Source: Rosistilla oblonga (GTDB taxonomy: Bacteria; Planctomycetota; Planctomycetia; Pirellulales; Pirellulaceae). From it: 64,000 bases of DNA. The DNA lies in contig NZ_CP036292.1 in the NCBI RefSeq assembly GCF_007751715.1, positions 4,471,339 to 4,535,338 on the forward strand, given 5' to 3'. A model generated the notes under the pieces. The model was not told where the DNA came from, searched no databases, and was given only the letters and a program-made list of their open reading frames with translations. Shown here in pieces: positions 1-9,238 of this stretch (the first letter of the stretch is position 1; every line of letters begins with the position of its first letter). A program made the translations under genes and the position numbers.

Positions 1-209
1 TGCTGCAACTGCTGGATCGATTCGTCCGCCTCTTTCTGCTTCTTCTGAACCGTTTCGTATTCTTCGATCTGAGCGATGTCGGGCGAATCGGTCTGCGCAA
101 GAGCCAGCGTGGCGATCATCATCGTCAACACTCCGATCACACAGGCAACGATACTCAAGAATGGAAACAGTGAGATATCGTCGTCGTTGGTTCGAGGACG
201 TCTAGCCAT
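1..209 (-). CDS. ExbD-like biopolymer transport protein, N-terminal part only (runs off the window)
   Basis: The start codon is at 209-207 and the frame is open to the window edge, so only about 69 residues are visible. The N-terminus is Arg/Asp-rich (MARRPRTNDDD) and is followed by one hydrophobic segment at about residues 12-36, beginning ISLFPFLSIVACVIGVL. A charged, coiled-coil-like stretch rich in Glu, Gln and Lys follows. This layout fits the ExbD/TolR-like partner commonly found after MotA/TolQ/ExbB-type proteins in planctomycetes. It starts 9 bp after the stop of the channel gene on the same strand, which indicates one operon. The periplasmic domain is outside the window, so the exact family cannot be settled. 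Confidence 0.7.
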   Translation of the reverse strand, partial: MARRPRTNDDDISLFPFLSIVACVIGVLTMMIATLALAQTDSPDIAQIEEYETVQKKQKEADESIQQLQ

Positions 210-218
210 GATCGATTC

Positions 219-1862
219 CTATCGCCTTCCGTTTCGCGAAGCCTTCTTCGAACCACCGCCAAACCAACCGGAGCGGCGGGTTTCGACTTGTTGCACAACC
301 ACCTGCTGGTCTCCCAGTTTCTCCAGCACGCCGCTGAGGCTCGAGAGCCCGCGGTCGAGTCCCGCCAGGTGTTCCTGCATCGTGTTCTGCGAATGAGCAA
401 ACGTGCCACTGACGTTGGTGTTCATGCTGGCCGCTTGATCGGCGAGATTCGCCAGCGTGCCTTGAATCTTCTCCGCCGCGTTGGCCATCTGATCCAATTG
501 CGCCTGCAGTACCGCTTGCTGATCGAGCGTCTGTTTTTGCAGCATCGCAACGTGTTGTTGTTGCTGTTGTTCGATCCGACCGTTGACTTCGTCCCAGCCT
601 TTGGAGACCTGCGAGGTCAAGCTGGTCCCGATCGCGTCGAGCTTCTTCAACCAGCGTTCCATCTCGGCGTGCTGAGTTCCCAGCGCCTGTTCGACCGCCG
701 CGCGGAAGATCGCCACGTCGCCGCCACTGCTGGCTCCACCAACGCCTCGTTCGGCGCCCCCTTCGCGACCGTCGTTCAACCGTCGCAACAGGTTCTCGTT
801 GCAATATTCGTCGACATTCGAGATCAGATCCTCTTCGCTCTTCTGCAGCGCCGACGCGGGCAGCTTGACCAACATACTCATGATCAGCGCCAACAACGTC
901 GTATCAAACGCGGTTCCCAGACCACCGAAGACGTCCTGCAACGCAGCCTTCATCGCGTCCATGTTGCCGCCGCCGCTGAGGCTGGTCGCCAGACTGGCAA
1001 CCGCCGCACTAACGCCCATCACCGTACCGATAAAGCCCAAGATCGGCAGCGACCAAATGAAGACCTTCAGAATCGTATAACTACCGGCGACGTTGTTCGC
1101 ATCGATCGCCGATTGCGATTCCATCATCGTGACAGTTTCGGCGGCGCTTTTGCGGACGCGGAAGTGCTCGATGCCGCGGACCACGCGGTTGACCAAAAAC
1201 GTGTCGCTCGACGCTCCGGGCAGTTCGTTGATGTTCATGATGAACCGGTCCAACGAATCGATCGTGATCTCGTTGGAGATTTCCACCGGCAGGACGTCCA
1301 ACAGCATCGCGTCTTTCTGTTTCTTCAGGTTCAACCATTTCAGGAACAGGATCGCCAACGCCCAGAACATCAACAGAGTCGTCGGGAAGGGGACCGGGCC
1401 ACGATCCCAAAACAGCTGACCGAACTGAAACTGTCGCAGCGGGTACATCAGCCCCAGCCAGATGACCGTCGCCACTGCACCGATCAATCCGCTGATCACC
1501 AGGCTGACGTCGCTGCTGGCCGCTTCGCCATTGCCCGCGCTGAACCAGCTCTTCTGTGGGCGTTTCGCTTTGACGTGACGCTTCTTTCCCGCCGGCGCTG
1601 CTGCTGCGGCGGCAACTGGAGCTGTCGAGACGTTGGGAAGTGACGGAGGCGTCGCGGCGGCAGCCGGCTTTGCCGCGGCTGGCTTCTCGCCCAAGTTGAT
1701 ATTGGGGAATCCGCTGGCAGTTTCCGCAGCTTCCATCGGTTCGGCATCGGGGATCCGAACCGTCGCCCGACAATAGGGACATGCGCGGCTCTTGCCCGCC
1801 AGATCGATGGAAACCTTGAGCGACTTATTGCACTTGGGACAGGGGATTTTGAAGAACGACAC
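219..1862 (-). CDS. MotA/TolQ/ExbB proton-channel family protein with N-terminal zinc ribbon
   Basis: The 547-residue protein is probably the inner-membrane stator of an energy-transducing complex. Residues 8-31 form a Cys4 zinc-ribbon-like motif (CPKC then CPYC). An Ala/Pro-rich linker follows, up to about residue 115. Two hydrophobic segments lie at about 120-180. The TolQ-like core is further on: one segment with LPILGFIGTVMGVSAA and another with AFDTTLLALIMSMLVK, which is the usual MotA_ExbB signature. The C-terminal 180 residues are Gln/Glu-rich and coiled-coil-like. Typical ExbB/TolQ proteins have about 230 residues, so this one is greatly extended at both ends. An ExbD-like gene follows after 9 bp. 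The transported or driven partner is unknown. Confidence 0.8.
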   Translation of the reverse strand: MSFFKIPCPKCNKSLKVSIDLAGKSRACPYCRATVRIPDAEPMEAAETASGFPNINLGEKPAAAKPAAAATPPSLPNVSTAPVAAAAAAPAGKKRHVKAKRPQKSWFSAGNGEAASSDVSLVISGLIGAVATVIWLGLMYPLRQFQFGQLFWDRGPVPFPTTLLMFWALAILFLKWLNLKKQKDAMLLDVLPVEISNEITIDSLDRFIMNINELPGASSDTFLVNRVVRGIEHFRVRKSAAETVTMMESQSAIDANNVAGSYTILKVFIWSLPILGFIGTVMGVSAAVASLATSLSGGGNMDAMKAALQDVFGGLGTAFDTTLLALIMSMLVKLPASALQKSEEDLISNVDEYCNENLLRRLNDGREGGAERGVGGASSGGDVAIFRAAVEQALGTQHAEMERWLKKLDAIGTSLTSQVSKGWDEVNGRIEQQQQQHVAMLQKQTLDQQAVLQAQLDQMANAAEKIQGTLANLADQAASMNTNVSGTFAHSQNTMQEHLAGLDRGLSSLSGVLEKLGDQQVVVQQVETRRSGWFGGGSKKASRNGRR

Positions 1863-2314
1863 TGGGGAGGGCTCGCGAGTAGTTCAGGAAAGAGGTTTAA
1901 AGCAGCGGGGGTGCGGAGTTACGAATCCGAATCGCGTTCCAATCCATTCTAGTTCGTCGATCGTCTCCGCACCGAAACGGTGTGCCGATCAAAAGCCAAA
2001 CGCCCCAAACAATCCCTACATTCCCCCGCCCCGATCGATGAGAGAAGTTCGATTTGACCGATCGTGCTCGATACACAGCCTCGTCTGCTAGCTCCTTATA
2101 GTCGCCCAAGCCAGCCCCATCATCAAGGTCCTGTCGATCGAAACCCTGGGGTAAATCATCGATTCCAAGACGGACAAGCCGGAGGATGCGGGCGACTGCA
2201 CAAATCGTCCGCCGCGGCCCAAGCTCTCCCTTCACGCCAGAATTTGCAATCGGACAACGTTTCGACGATGATTGGGCTCGCTCAAAAACCGCCCATCTTC
2301 CCGGAATCCCCTCG
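1863..2314. other. Intergenic region between divergent genes
   Basis: This stretch of about 450 bases separates the divergently transcribed channel gene and the secreted hydrolase. It should contain both promoters. No convincing gene, RNA or repeat was seen. A longer in-frame start for the hydrolase exists at 2186, but the signal peptide begins at 2315, so the upstream part is treated as non-coding. Confidence 0.5.
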
Positions 2315-4360
2315 ATGCGAATACTTTGCTCTCTGCTCTCCCTGATGCTTCTCTCAACCCTCGTTTTGGCCGACGGGCCACAGGATAACCTTGCGAAAAC
2401 GGTTCGTCCGGTGCCGCCGCTGGGCGTCGAATTATCAGCAGCCGACAGCAAGGAACTGCTCGACGGATTGGCCGATCTCGACGCGAAGATCCAGCAGATT
2501 CGCGATGCCAAGCATCCGCTGGGGCAAGCGTTGCTGCCCGACGTCGAGATCTTCTCCCGCGCGATCCGCGATGCCGTCGCCCATCGCGAGCTGTTCGCCG
2601 AACGTGACATCAACAAGGCGCGGCAGGTTCTGGCCGAAGGAATCGCTCGAGCCGATGCGTTGGCGTCGGGCAAAGCCCCATGGACGACGCAGACTGGACT
2701 GGTCGTCCGAGGATTTCGCTCTCGCATCGACGACACCGTCCAGCCCTACGGAATGGTCGTCCCCGAAAGTTATGCGTTCTCCGGAGCGACGAAGCATCGC
2801 TTGGATCTATGGCTGCACGGCCGTGGCGAACGGAGTTCCGAGGCTGTCTTTATCCATGAACGGATGAACCAAGTCGGCCGGATTTCGCCAGCCGACACGC
2901 TGGTTCTGCATCCCTACGGCCGGTACTGCAACGCCTTCAAATTCGCTGGCGAGATCGACGTCCTCGAAGCCTTGCGGCACGCTCGCACGCAATACCGCGT
3001 CGACAACGATCGAGTCAGCGTTCGCGGGTTCTCCATGGGTGGAGCCGGTTGTTGGCAGCTGGCCGTTCACTATCCCGACCTGTTCTTCGCCGCAAACCCT
3101 GGGGCTGGCTTCTCCGAGACGCCTGAGTTCCTGCGAACCTTCCAAAACGAAACGCTCGATCCGACCTGGTACGAGAAAAAGCTGTGGCAGATGTACGACT
3201 GCACCGGCTACGCCGCCAACCTGTTTAATCTGCCAACAGTCGCCTACAGCGGCGAACTGGACAAGCAGAAACAGGCGGCCGACATCATGGAACAAGCGAT
3301 GCAGCGGGAGGGATTGCGTTTGACGCATCTGATCGGCCCGCAGACCAAGCACACGATCCATCCCGATTCGCTGCAGTTGATCGAGCGGAAACTTGCCAGT
3401 CTCGCCCGCGTCGGACGCGACCGATTGCCCGAGACGATCGATTTTGTGACCTACACGCTGCGTTACAACAAGTCGTTCTGGCTGACCGTCACCGAGCTCG
3501 ATTCGCACTGGGAGAAGGCAACGGTTCGCGGCGGTTTGCGCGGACCGGGCAACACGGTTCGCTTGAGCGTTGCCGGAGTTAACGGACTGCGGATCGAGCT
3601 GCCGGCGGGCGAGAGTCCCTTCGATCCGCGGCATCCGGTGAACTTGGAACTGACCGTCACGGGGGCGGGCGGCGCAGGTGAAGGCTTTTCGCAAACGCAG
3701 ACCATCGTCGGACCGCAGCCCGAATCGGATCGATCTTGGGTTTGCGAAGTCTACCGCGACGGATCGACTTGGAAATTGGGCCGTCGCCCCACGACGGGAC
3801 TTCAGAAACGCCACGCGTTGCAGGGTCCGATCGACGATGCGTTTATGGACCGCTTCATCCTTGTTGAACCGACCTCGTCGGCAGCCCATCCGGCGATCGA
3901 CGCTTGGACACGCGCAGAGTTCCAAAGAATGGTCACCGAGTGGCGGCGGCAATTCCGCGGCGACGCGATCGTCCGTCGCGATGTCGATCTGACCGACGAA
4001 GAGATCGCCAATTGTCACTTGATCCTGTTTGGTGATCCGTCGAGCAATTCAGTACTGGGATCGATCGCCGACAAATTGCCGATCGGCTGGAACGACAAGA
4101 CAGTCACCGTTGGCAAGCAGCAGTTCGACGCGGAACATCACGCTCCGGTAATGATCTATCCGAACCCGAAGAACCCGAACCGATACGTCGTGCTCAACAG
4201 CGGATTCACCTACCGCACGTTCGCCTATTTGAACAACGCACGACAAGTTCCCAAATTGCCCGACTGGGCGGTTATCGACGTGAGAACACCAGCCGATTCG
4301 CTGTGGCCCGGCAAAGTAGTCGACGCCAACTTCTTCGACGAAAGCTGGAAGTTGCGGTAG
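2315..4360 (+). CDS. Secreted alpha/beta-hydrolase (prolyl-oligopeptidase/esterase-like)
   Basis: The 681-residue protein starts with a clear signal peptide (MRILCSLLSLMLLSTLVLADG), which is why this ATG is preferred to an in-frame start 43 codons earlier. The catalytic region has the nucleophile elbow GFSMGG with Ser240, preceded by a DNDRVSVRG-type strand and followed by PDLFFAANPGAGF. This resembles the secreted esterases and peptidases of the S9/PHB-depolymerase type that are common in planctomycetes. A His in the GPQTKHTIHP segment is a candidate triad residue. The last 200 residues form a separate domain without an obvious family. The substrate cannot be told from sequence. The likely location is periplasmic or extracellular. 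Confidence 0.75.
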   Translation: MRILCSLLSLMLLSTLVLADGPQDNLAKTVRPVPPLGVELSAADSKELLDGLADLDAKIQQIRDAKHPLGQALLPDVEIFSRAIRDAVAHRELFAERDINKARQVLAEGIARADALASGKAPWTTQTGLVVRGFRSRIDDTVQPYGMVVPESYAFSGATKHRLDLWLHGRGERSSEAVFIHERMNQVGRISPADTLVLHPYGRYCNAFKFAGEIDVLEALRHARTQYRVDNDRVSVRGFSMGGAGCWQLAVHYPDLFFAANPGAGFSETPEFLRTFQNETLDPTWYEKKLWQMYDCTGYAANLFNLPTVAYSGELDKQKQAADIMEQAMQREGLRLTHLIGPQTKHTIHPDSLQLIERKLASLARVGRDRLPETIDFVTYTLRYNKSFWLTVTELDSHWEKATVRGGLRGPGNTVRLSVAGVNGLRIELPAGESPFDPRHPVNLELTVTGAGGAGEGFSQTQTIVGPQPESDRSWVCEVYRDGSTWKLGRRPTTGLQKRHALQGPIDDAFMDRFILVEPTSSAAHPAIDAWTRAEFQRMVTEWRRQFRGDAIVRRDVDLTDEEIANCHLILFGDPSSNSVLGSIADKLPIGWNDKTVTVGKQQFDAEHHAPVMIYPNPKNPNRYVVLNSGFTYRTFAYLNNARQVPKLPDWAVIDVRTPADSLWPGKVVDANFFDESWKLR

Positions 4361-4382
4361 CGATAGGGAAAGGTTTGTAGCG

Positions 4383-4408
4383 CCGGACGGGTAAAATTAG
4401 GCGTCCGG
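4383..4408. repeat. Inverted repeat downstream of the hydrolase gene
   Basis: CCGGACG and CGTCCGG form a perfect 7-bp stem around an A/T-rich 12-base loop, about 20 bases after the hydrolase stop codon. There is no T-run after it, so it is not a classical terminator. It overlaps the start of the 194-bp repeat. Confidence 0.4.
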
Positions 4409-4786
4409 TGTGATCAGGAATTCACCGCTCCCCAAACGCAGTTTCCGGGGGAGGGTCGAACGAGCGAAGCGTTGTTCGGGAGGGGCGGCCGGAGGTAAAC
4501 CTGCGTCGTTGGATCCCGGTGAATGCCCTCCCCGGAAAACTCGCTAAACGCTGGTTTTCCGACCCTCCCAGCTGCGATGGGCGGGTGAAGTTAGGCGTCC
4601 GGTGTGACCGCGAATTCACCCTCCCCAAACGCAGTTTGCGGGGGAGGGTCGAACGAGCGAAGCGATGTTCGGGGAGGGACGTCGGAGGTAAACCTGCGTC
4701 GTTGGATCCCAGTGAATGCCCTCCCCGGAAAACTCGCTAAACGCTGGTTTTCCGAACCTCCCAGCTGCGCTGGGCGGGTTAAGTTG
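4399..4786. repeat. Two tandem copies of a 194-bp palindrome-rich intergenic repeat
   Basis: The two copies run 4399-4592 and 4593-4786 with an exact 194-base period and only scattered substitutions. A third start (AAGTTGGCC near 4781) is degenerate. Each copy has two hairpin-forming parts. One is CCTCCCC, AAAC-GCA-GTTT, then GGGGGAG. The other is GGAAAAC and GTTTTCC around a 13-base loop. The repeat lies between the convergent hydrolase and aspartate kinase genes. Short open frames across it are repeat-encoded and not believed to be genes. It resembles REP/BIME-type intergenic elements. Confidence 0.85.
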
Positions 4787-4812
4787 GCCGGGCGGGAGAA
4801 GCTGCAGACTGC

Positions 4813-6603
4813 TTACGATCGCAGCGATTCGGCGAAGGTCTCTCGCAGCAGACGTTCGGTCTCGGCAGCTTTGTCGCTTTGGATCACGACGTTCACCTGC
4901 AGCTCCGACGTGTTGATCATCTGGATATTCACACCTGCCTGGGCAAGGGTGCGGAACATGATCGTGCCGACGCTGGTATGGCTGCGGAGCCCGATACCGC
5001 TGACCGAAAGCTTGGCGATGTCGTCCGCCCCTTCGGTGCCACGCAAGTTGAACTTCTTGCACAGCGCTTCGGCCACGGTGCGGCTGTTGGCGTAGTCGGC
5101 TTTGGGAACGGTGAAACTGACGCTTGTCGTGCCATCTTCGCCGTCGTAACCTTGAACGATCATGTCGACAAAGATCCCCGACTTGCCGACGTCGGCAAAG
5201 ATGTCGGCTGCGATTCCGGGACGGTCGGGAACACCCAACAGCGTGATCCGCGCTTGGTCGGGAACCAGAGCGATATCGGTCAGCGTCAGCTTTTCCAGGG
5301 TGTCGTCCTGCAGCGTCGCGACGACGCTTTGCAGATCGGCGGTCTGGCTGCGATCGTGCTGAATTCGGCTCCAATTTCGAGCATCTTCGGCGACGCTATC
5401 CAACTTAAACGTGTTGTGGACAACGCGCAGCGCGTCTTGAGCCTTATCGCGCGGTACAAGTGCCGAGATCTTGATCTCGCTGGTCGTGATCATATAGATG
5501 TTGATGCCCGCTTCGGCCAAAGCGGAGAACATCCGATGGGCGACGCCGGTTTGCTGTGCCATCCCCAAACCGACGACCGAGATCTTGCTGACGTTTTCGT
5601 CGAACGAGACGCCTTGGGCTCCGATCTTTTCGATCGCGTCGCGGGCGGCTTCCAACGTGACCGCCAGTTCGCTGTTCGGAACGGTGAAGGAGAGATCCGC
5701 CCGGCCTTCGGTTCCCACGTTTTGAACGATCATGTCGACAGCGATCTTGCGGTCGGCGATCCGCGAAAAGATATCCAGGCTGGTGCCGGGAACGTCGGGA
5801 ACGCCAAGGATCGTCACGCGAGCTTCGTTCTTAGTCATCGCCGCACCGCAGACCGGCGACGATTCCGATTCGCATTCGGCGACGATCATCGAACCCGTCG
5901 TGTCGGAGAAGCTGCTGCGAACATGGATCGGAACGCCAAACTTCTTGGCGAATTCGATCGAGCGGTTGTGCATCACGCCGGCCCCTAGGCTGGCCAGTTC
6001 TAACATCTCGTCGTAGCTGACCACTTCGACGCGGCGAGCTTCGGGCAACAGCCGCGGATCGGTGGTGTAGACGCCGTCGACGTCGGTGTAGATTTCACAC
6101 GTGTCGGCGCCCAATACCGCCGCCAATGCAACGGCCGTGGTGTCGCTGCCGCCACGGCCGAGCGTGGTGATGTTGAAATCATCATCGATCCCTTGGAAAC
6201 CGGCAGCGATCACGATGTTGCCCGCATCGAGATAGCCTTGGATTCGCTGGGTGTCGATCGATTGGATGCGAGCTTTGGTGAAGGTGTTGTCGGTACGGAT
6301 CCCCATCTGGGCCCCGGTCAAGCTAACCGCCTTGTAGCCCAGCGATTCGATCGCCATCGCCATCAACGCCACGGTCACCTGTTCGCCAGTCGACAGCAGC
6401 ACGTCCATTTCGCGAGCCGGCGGCCGTTCGTTCAGTTCGTAGGCGAGTTCGACCAGGCGGTCGGTGTTCTTGCCCATCGCGCTGACGACGGTGACAACTT
6501 GGTGTCCCTGGGTGTGGGCGCGGATCGCTTTGCGAGCGGCGGCGCGAATCTTTTCGACATCGGCAACGCTGGTGCCGCCAAATTTCTGAACGATCAATGA
6601 CAT
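4813..6603 (-). CDS. lysC: Aspartate kinase with four ACT domains
   Basis: The enzyme phosphorylates L-aspartate to aspartyl-4-phosphate, the first step to lysine, threonine, methionine and diaminopimelate. The N-terminus has the family signature KFGGTSVAD (residues 7-15). Further on come the LGRGGSDTTAVALAA motif and DVDGVYTTDPR, typical of the kinase domain (about 1-245). The rest holds four ACT-like units. The pattern of regulatory segments, DVPGTSLDIFSRIADRKI and DRPGIAADIFADVGKSG, appears twice, each with a following VGLGM- or VSGIGL-type unit. At 596 residues it matches the cyanobacterial four-ACT type rather than the usual enzyme of about 405 residues. Allosteric inhibition by lysine or threonine is likely but not visible. 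Confidence 0.95.
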   Translation of the reverse strand: MSLIVQKFGGTSVADVEKIRAAARKAIRAHTQGHQVVTVVSAMGKNTDRLVELAYELNERPPAREMDVLLSTGEQVTVALMAMAIESLGYKAVSLTGAQMGIRTDNTFTKARIQSIDTQRIQGYLDAGNIVIAAGFQGIDDDFNITTLGRGGSDTTAVALAAVLGADTCEIYTDVDGVYTTDPRLLPEARRVEVVSYDEMLELASLGAGVMHNRSIEFAKKFGVPIHVRSSFSDTTGSMIVAECESESSPVCGAAMTKNEARVTILGVPDVPGTSLDIFSRIADRKIAVDMIVQNVGTEGRADLSFTVPNSELAVTLEAARDAIEKIGAQGVSFDENVSKISVVGLGMAQQTGVAHRMFSALAEAGINIYMITTSEIKISALVPRDKAQDALRVVHNTFKLDSVAEDARNWSRIQHDRSQTADLQSVVATLQDDTLEKLTLTDIALVPDQARITLLGVPDRPGIAADIFADVGKSGIFVDMIVQGYDGEDGTTSVSFTVPKADYANSRTVAEALCKKFNLRGTEGADDIAKLSVSGIGLRSHTSVGTIMFRTLAQAGVNIQMINTSELQVNVVIQSDKAAETERLLRETFAESLRS

Positions 6604-6652
6604 AGCTGTGTTGAGGTTTGGGCGTGTGAATGACTTGGAGCGATGGGGAGAG

Positions 6653-7858
6653 CTACTTGCCTGTAAATTCTTTCATCAAGTCCCATCCCTGGTCGAAGCT
6701 TTTGCCGGTCGATGCGGCAGCGACTTCGTCAAACGTTTGCGCCGGGTCGGCCTTCGTGTCGGAACCGGCGATCGCAAACGGAACCATGCCGTGCGTGTGC
6801 TTCTTGGTGGAACAGAAGGTCGGGTGATCGGGCATCACCAAAATCCGATACTCACCCTGCGACTGAAGCGCCGCGTGCAGCGGGCCGACGATCTGCGAAT
6901 CGATCTGCTGCAATGCTTCGATCTTCGCGTCGTGACGCCCCTCGTGGCTCGCTTCGTCGGGAGCTTCGATGTGAACGCAGACGAGATCGTATTCCTTGAG
7001 CGCTTCGATCGCCGCTTGTCCCTTGGCTGCGTAATCGGTATCCAAATAACCTGTCGCACCAGCGACTTCGATTCGCGGCCAGCCGACGATCGCGGCGATT
7101 CCACGCAGCAGATCGACAGCCGTGATCATCACGCCTTGCGGGCCATAGGCTTCGCGAAACGATGGCAAGCTGGGGGCACGCCCCTCGCCCCACAACCAGA
7201 CATTGGTCGCTGGACGTTTGCCGGCGGCGCGGCGGGCGACGTTGACGGGGTGATCGGCGAAGATCTCGTGCGAAGCAGCCATCAGCTCGCTGATCATATC
7301 GCTGCCGGGACCGCGCGGGAAATCGTCGACGACCGGAAGATCAGTCAGATCGTGCGGGGCACTGGTCCGCGTTTCCTGCCCGAACGGTGCGGGCGAATCG
7401 GCTGAACCGCGAAACAGCATCAGATTGCGGTAGCTGACGCCGGGGACAAACTGGATCTGATCGCTCCCCAGTTTCTCCTGCAGCGATTTCAGCAGCTCGG
7501 TCGCTTCGGCGGTCGTGATGTGATCGGCGGTGAAGTCGACCATCGTCTGGTTTTCGATCGTGACCAGGTTGCAGCGAACCGCCCAGTCGTGGGGGCCCAG
7601 CTCGATCCCTTGCGCAGCAGCTTCCAACGGCGCCCGGCCGGTGAAGTACTGATTGGGGTCGTAGCCCAGCAGGCAGAGGTTCGCAACTTCCGACCCGGCA
7701 GGGAAATGAGCCGGCGTATTGTTGCTCAAACCGACCGTGCCTGCGGCCGCGATCGCATCCATGTGGGGAATCTGAGCTGCTTGCAGCGGGGTTTTGCCAC
7801 CCAGCGCTTCGAGCGATTCGTCCGCACATCCGTCGGGAATAATGATGACATATTTCAT
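6653..7858 (-). CDS. apgM: Cofactor-independent phosphoglycerate mutase, archaeal (ApgM) type
   Basis: The 401-residue protein begins MKYVIIIPDGCADE, the metal-binding Asp-containing start of the alkaline-phosphatase-like phosphoglycerate mutases. A TTG two codons upstream could also serve as start, but the ATG fits the family better. Other diagnostic parts are GSEVANLCLLGYDP, with the Ser nucleophile, and the late segments HIEAPDEASHEGR and VMPDHPTF, which supply metal ligands. It should interconvert 3- and 2-phosphoglycerate in the cytoplasm. A homoserine-kinase-like role has been proposed for relatives (ThrA pathway annotations) and is worth keeping in mind, because the next gene downstream on this strand is aspartate kinase, 49 bp away. 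Confidence 0.9.
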   Translation of the reverse strand: MKYVIIIPDGCADESLEALGGKTPLQAAQIPHMDAIAAAGTVGLSNNTPAHFPAGSEVANLCLLGYDPNQYFTGRAPLEAAAQGIELGPHDWAVRCNLVTIENQTMVDFTADHITTAEATELLKSLQEKLGSDQIQFVPGVSYRNLMLFRGSADSPAPFGQETRTSAPHDLTDLPVVDDFPRGPGSDMISELMAASHEIFADHPVNVARRAAGKRPATNVWLWGEGRAPSLPSFREAYGPQGVMITAVDLLRGIAAIVGWPRIEVAGATGYLDTDYAAKGQAAIEALKEYDLVCVHIEAPDEASHEGRHDAKIEALQQIDSQIVGPLHAALQSQGEYRILVMPDHPTFCSTKKHTHGMVPFAIAGSDTKADPAQTFDEVAAASTGKSFDQGWDLMKEFTGK

Positions 7859-8106
7859 AGGCAAAGTCTGGCTGCGCCCCCCGAAAAACGCAATAGGATA
7901 GCGAGCGGTCCCGGTTTCGCAGCAAATCGCCCGGTTTACCGAGGGAGCGTGCCGCCACGAAACGCATTCATATTGCGACCGAGACCGCGAAGTTGTTATT
8001 TAACGATGCAGATATCTGCGAACGCGATGGTCGCCCCCGCCAGGCGGGCGATTCGCACGATCGCGAGTCTCATCCCGCAATTTTCGCCTAAGCAAGGAAG
8101 CCACCC

Positions 8107-9159
8107 ATGAAGCCGATCGCCATCCGCCAGCTTGCAAACGAACTTGCCGCCACCGTGATCGGCGACGATTCGCTGCAGATCACCGGTGCCAACCCGATCG
8201 GCGAAGCATCGGCCAGCGAAATCACGCTGTTGGACAATGTTGAACGTCGGTCCGATTTGGAATCGACAGCAGCGTCGGCCGTTGTCGTCGCATCAGAACT
8301 CGAAAACTGTCCGCTGGTTCAGCTGATCGTGCCGGATGTTCACGCCGCGTTTATGGAGATCGTGGCAAAGTTCCGCCCCTCGCAGATCGTGGCACCTGCC
8401 GGAATCAGCCCCCACGCCGTCGTCGATCCTTCGGCGCAGATCGCCGACGATGCGACGATCGGCCCGGGATGCGTGATCGGTGCGAACGTCACGATCGGGC
8501 CTCGCTGCAATCTGGTTTCCGGCGTGACCGTAATGTCCGGCTGCACCTTGGGTTCGGAAGTCAACCTGATGCCGGGCGTGCTGCTGTATGAAAACACGAT
8601 CCTCGAAGATCGCGTCTGGATTCACGGCGGTTCGATTTTGGGAGCCTTCGGTTTTGGATACCGCCAGTCCGAAGGAAAGCACATCCGCACCGGGCAGCTC
8701 GGTTACGTCCACGTCGAAAGCGATGTCGAGATCGGCGCCGCGGTGACGATCGATCGCGGAACCTATGGCGCGACGCGAATCGGAACCGGCACCAAGATCG
8801 ACAACCAAGTGCAGATCGCTCACAACGTTCAGGTCGGTCGCCACAATCTGATCTGCTCGCAAGTCGGCATCGCCGGCAGCAGCAGCACCGGCGACTACGT
8901 CGTGTTGGCCGGGCAGGTTGGCCTGAAGGACCACATCAAACTGGGGGACGGCGTGATCGTGGGAGCTCAAGGTGGCGTGATGGCCGACTGCGAATCTGGC
9001 AACGTCTACCTGGGCAGCCCAGCGACGAAGCAGAAGGAACAAATGCAGATCTTCGCCATGTGGCGTCGTTTGCCGGAGATGCGTCGTCAAATCAAGACGC
9101 TCGAAAAGCAGCTGTCCAAAATGCAGGACAACAGCGGTTCGCAAACCAAAGCCGCTTAG
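8107..9159 (+). CDS. lpxD: UDP-3-O-(3-hydroxyacyl)glucosamine N-acyltransferase
   Basis: LpxD adds the second acyl chain in lipid A synthesis, using acyl-ACP. The 350-residue protein has the N-terminal LpxD domain (about 1-100; SASEITLLDN resembles the uridine-binding region). It is followed by a left-handed beta-helix of hexapeptide repeats (about 105-290) and an alpha-helical tail. The catalytic histidine lies in QIAHNVQVG and is residue 239, the same number as in the E. coli enzyme. An AAGGAAG ribosome site lies just upstream of the ATG. LpxI follows after 79 bp, so the two consecutive-pathway enzymes are probably co-transcribed. Confidence 0.97.
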   Translation: MKPIAIRQLANELAATVIGDDSLQITGANPIGEASASEITLLDNVERRSDLESTAASAVVVASELENCPLVQLIVPDVHAAFMEIVAKFRPSQIVAPAGISPHAVVDPSAQIADDATIGPGCVIGANVTIGPRCNLVSGVTVMSGCTLGSEVNLMPGVLLYENTILEDRVWIHGGSILGAFGFGYRQSEGKHIRTGQLGYVHVESDVEIGAAVTIDRGTYGATRIGTGTKIDNQVQIAHNVQVGRHNLICSQVGIAGSSSTGDYVVLAGQVGLKDHIKLGDGVIVGAQGGVMADCESGNVYLGSPATKQKEQMQIFAMWRRLPEMRRQIKTLEKQLSKMQDNSGSQTKAA

Positions 9160-9238
9160 TCGCCGCAAACAAATCCTACGGCCCGCACGGAATAACCTCG
9201 GTCCGCCTCAATCCCTTCACTTGCATCCCCTGCCCGCC

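Noticed and set aside
4519-4740. Short open frames inside the 194-bp repeat
   Set aside because: They repeat the same peptide (NALPGKLAKRWFS) because the DNA is duplicated; no start signal and no family.
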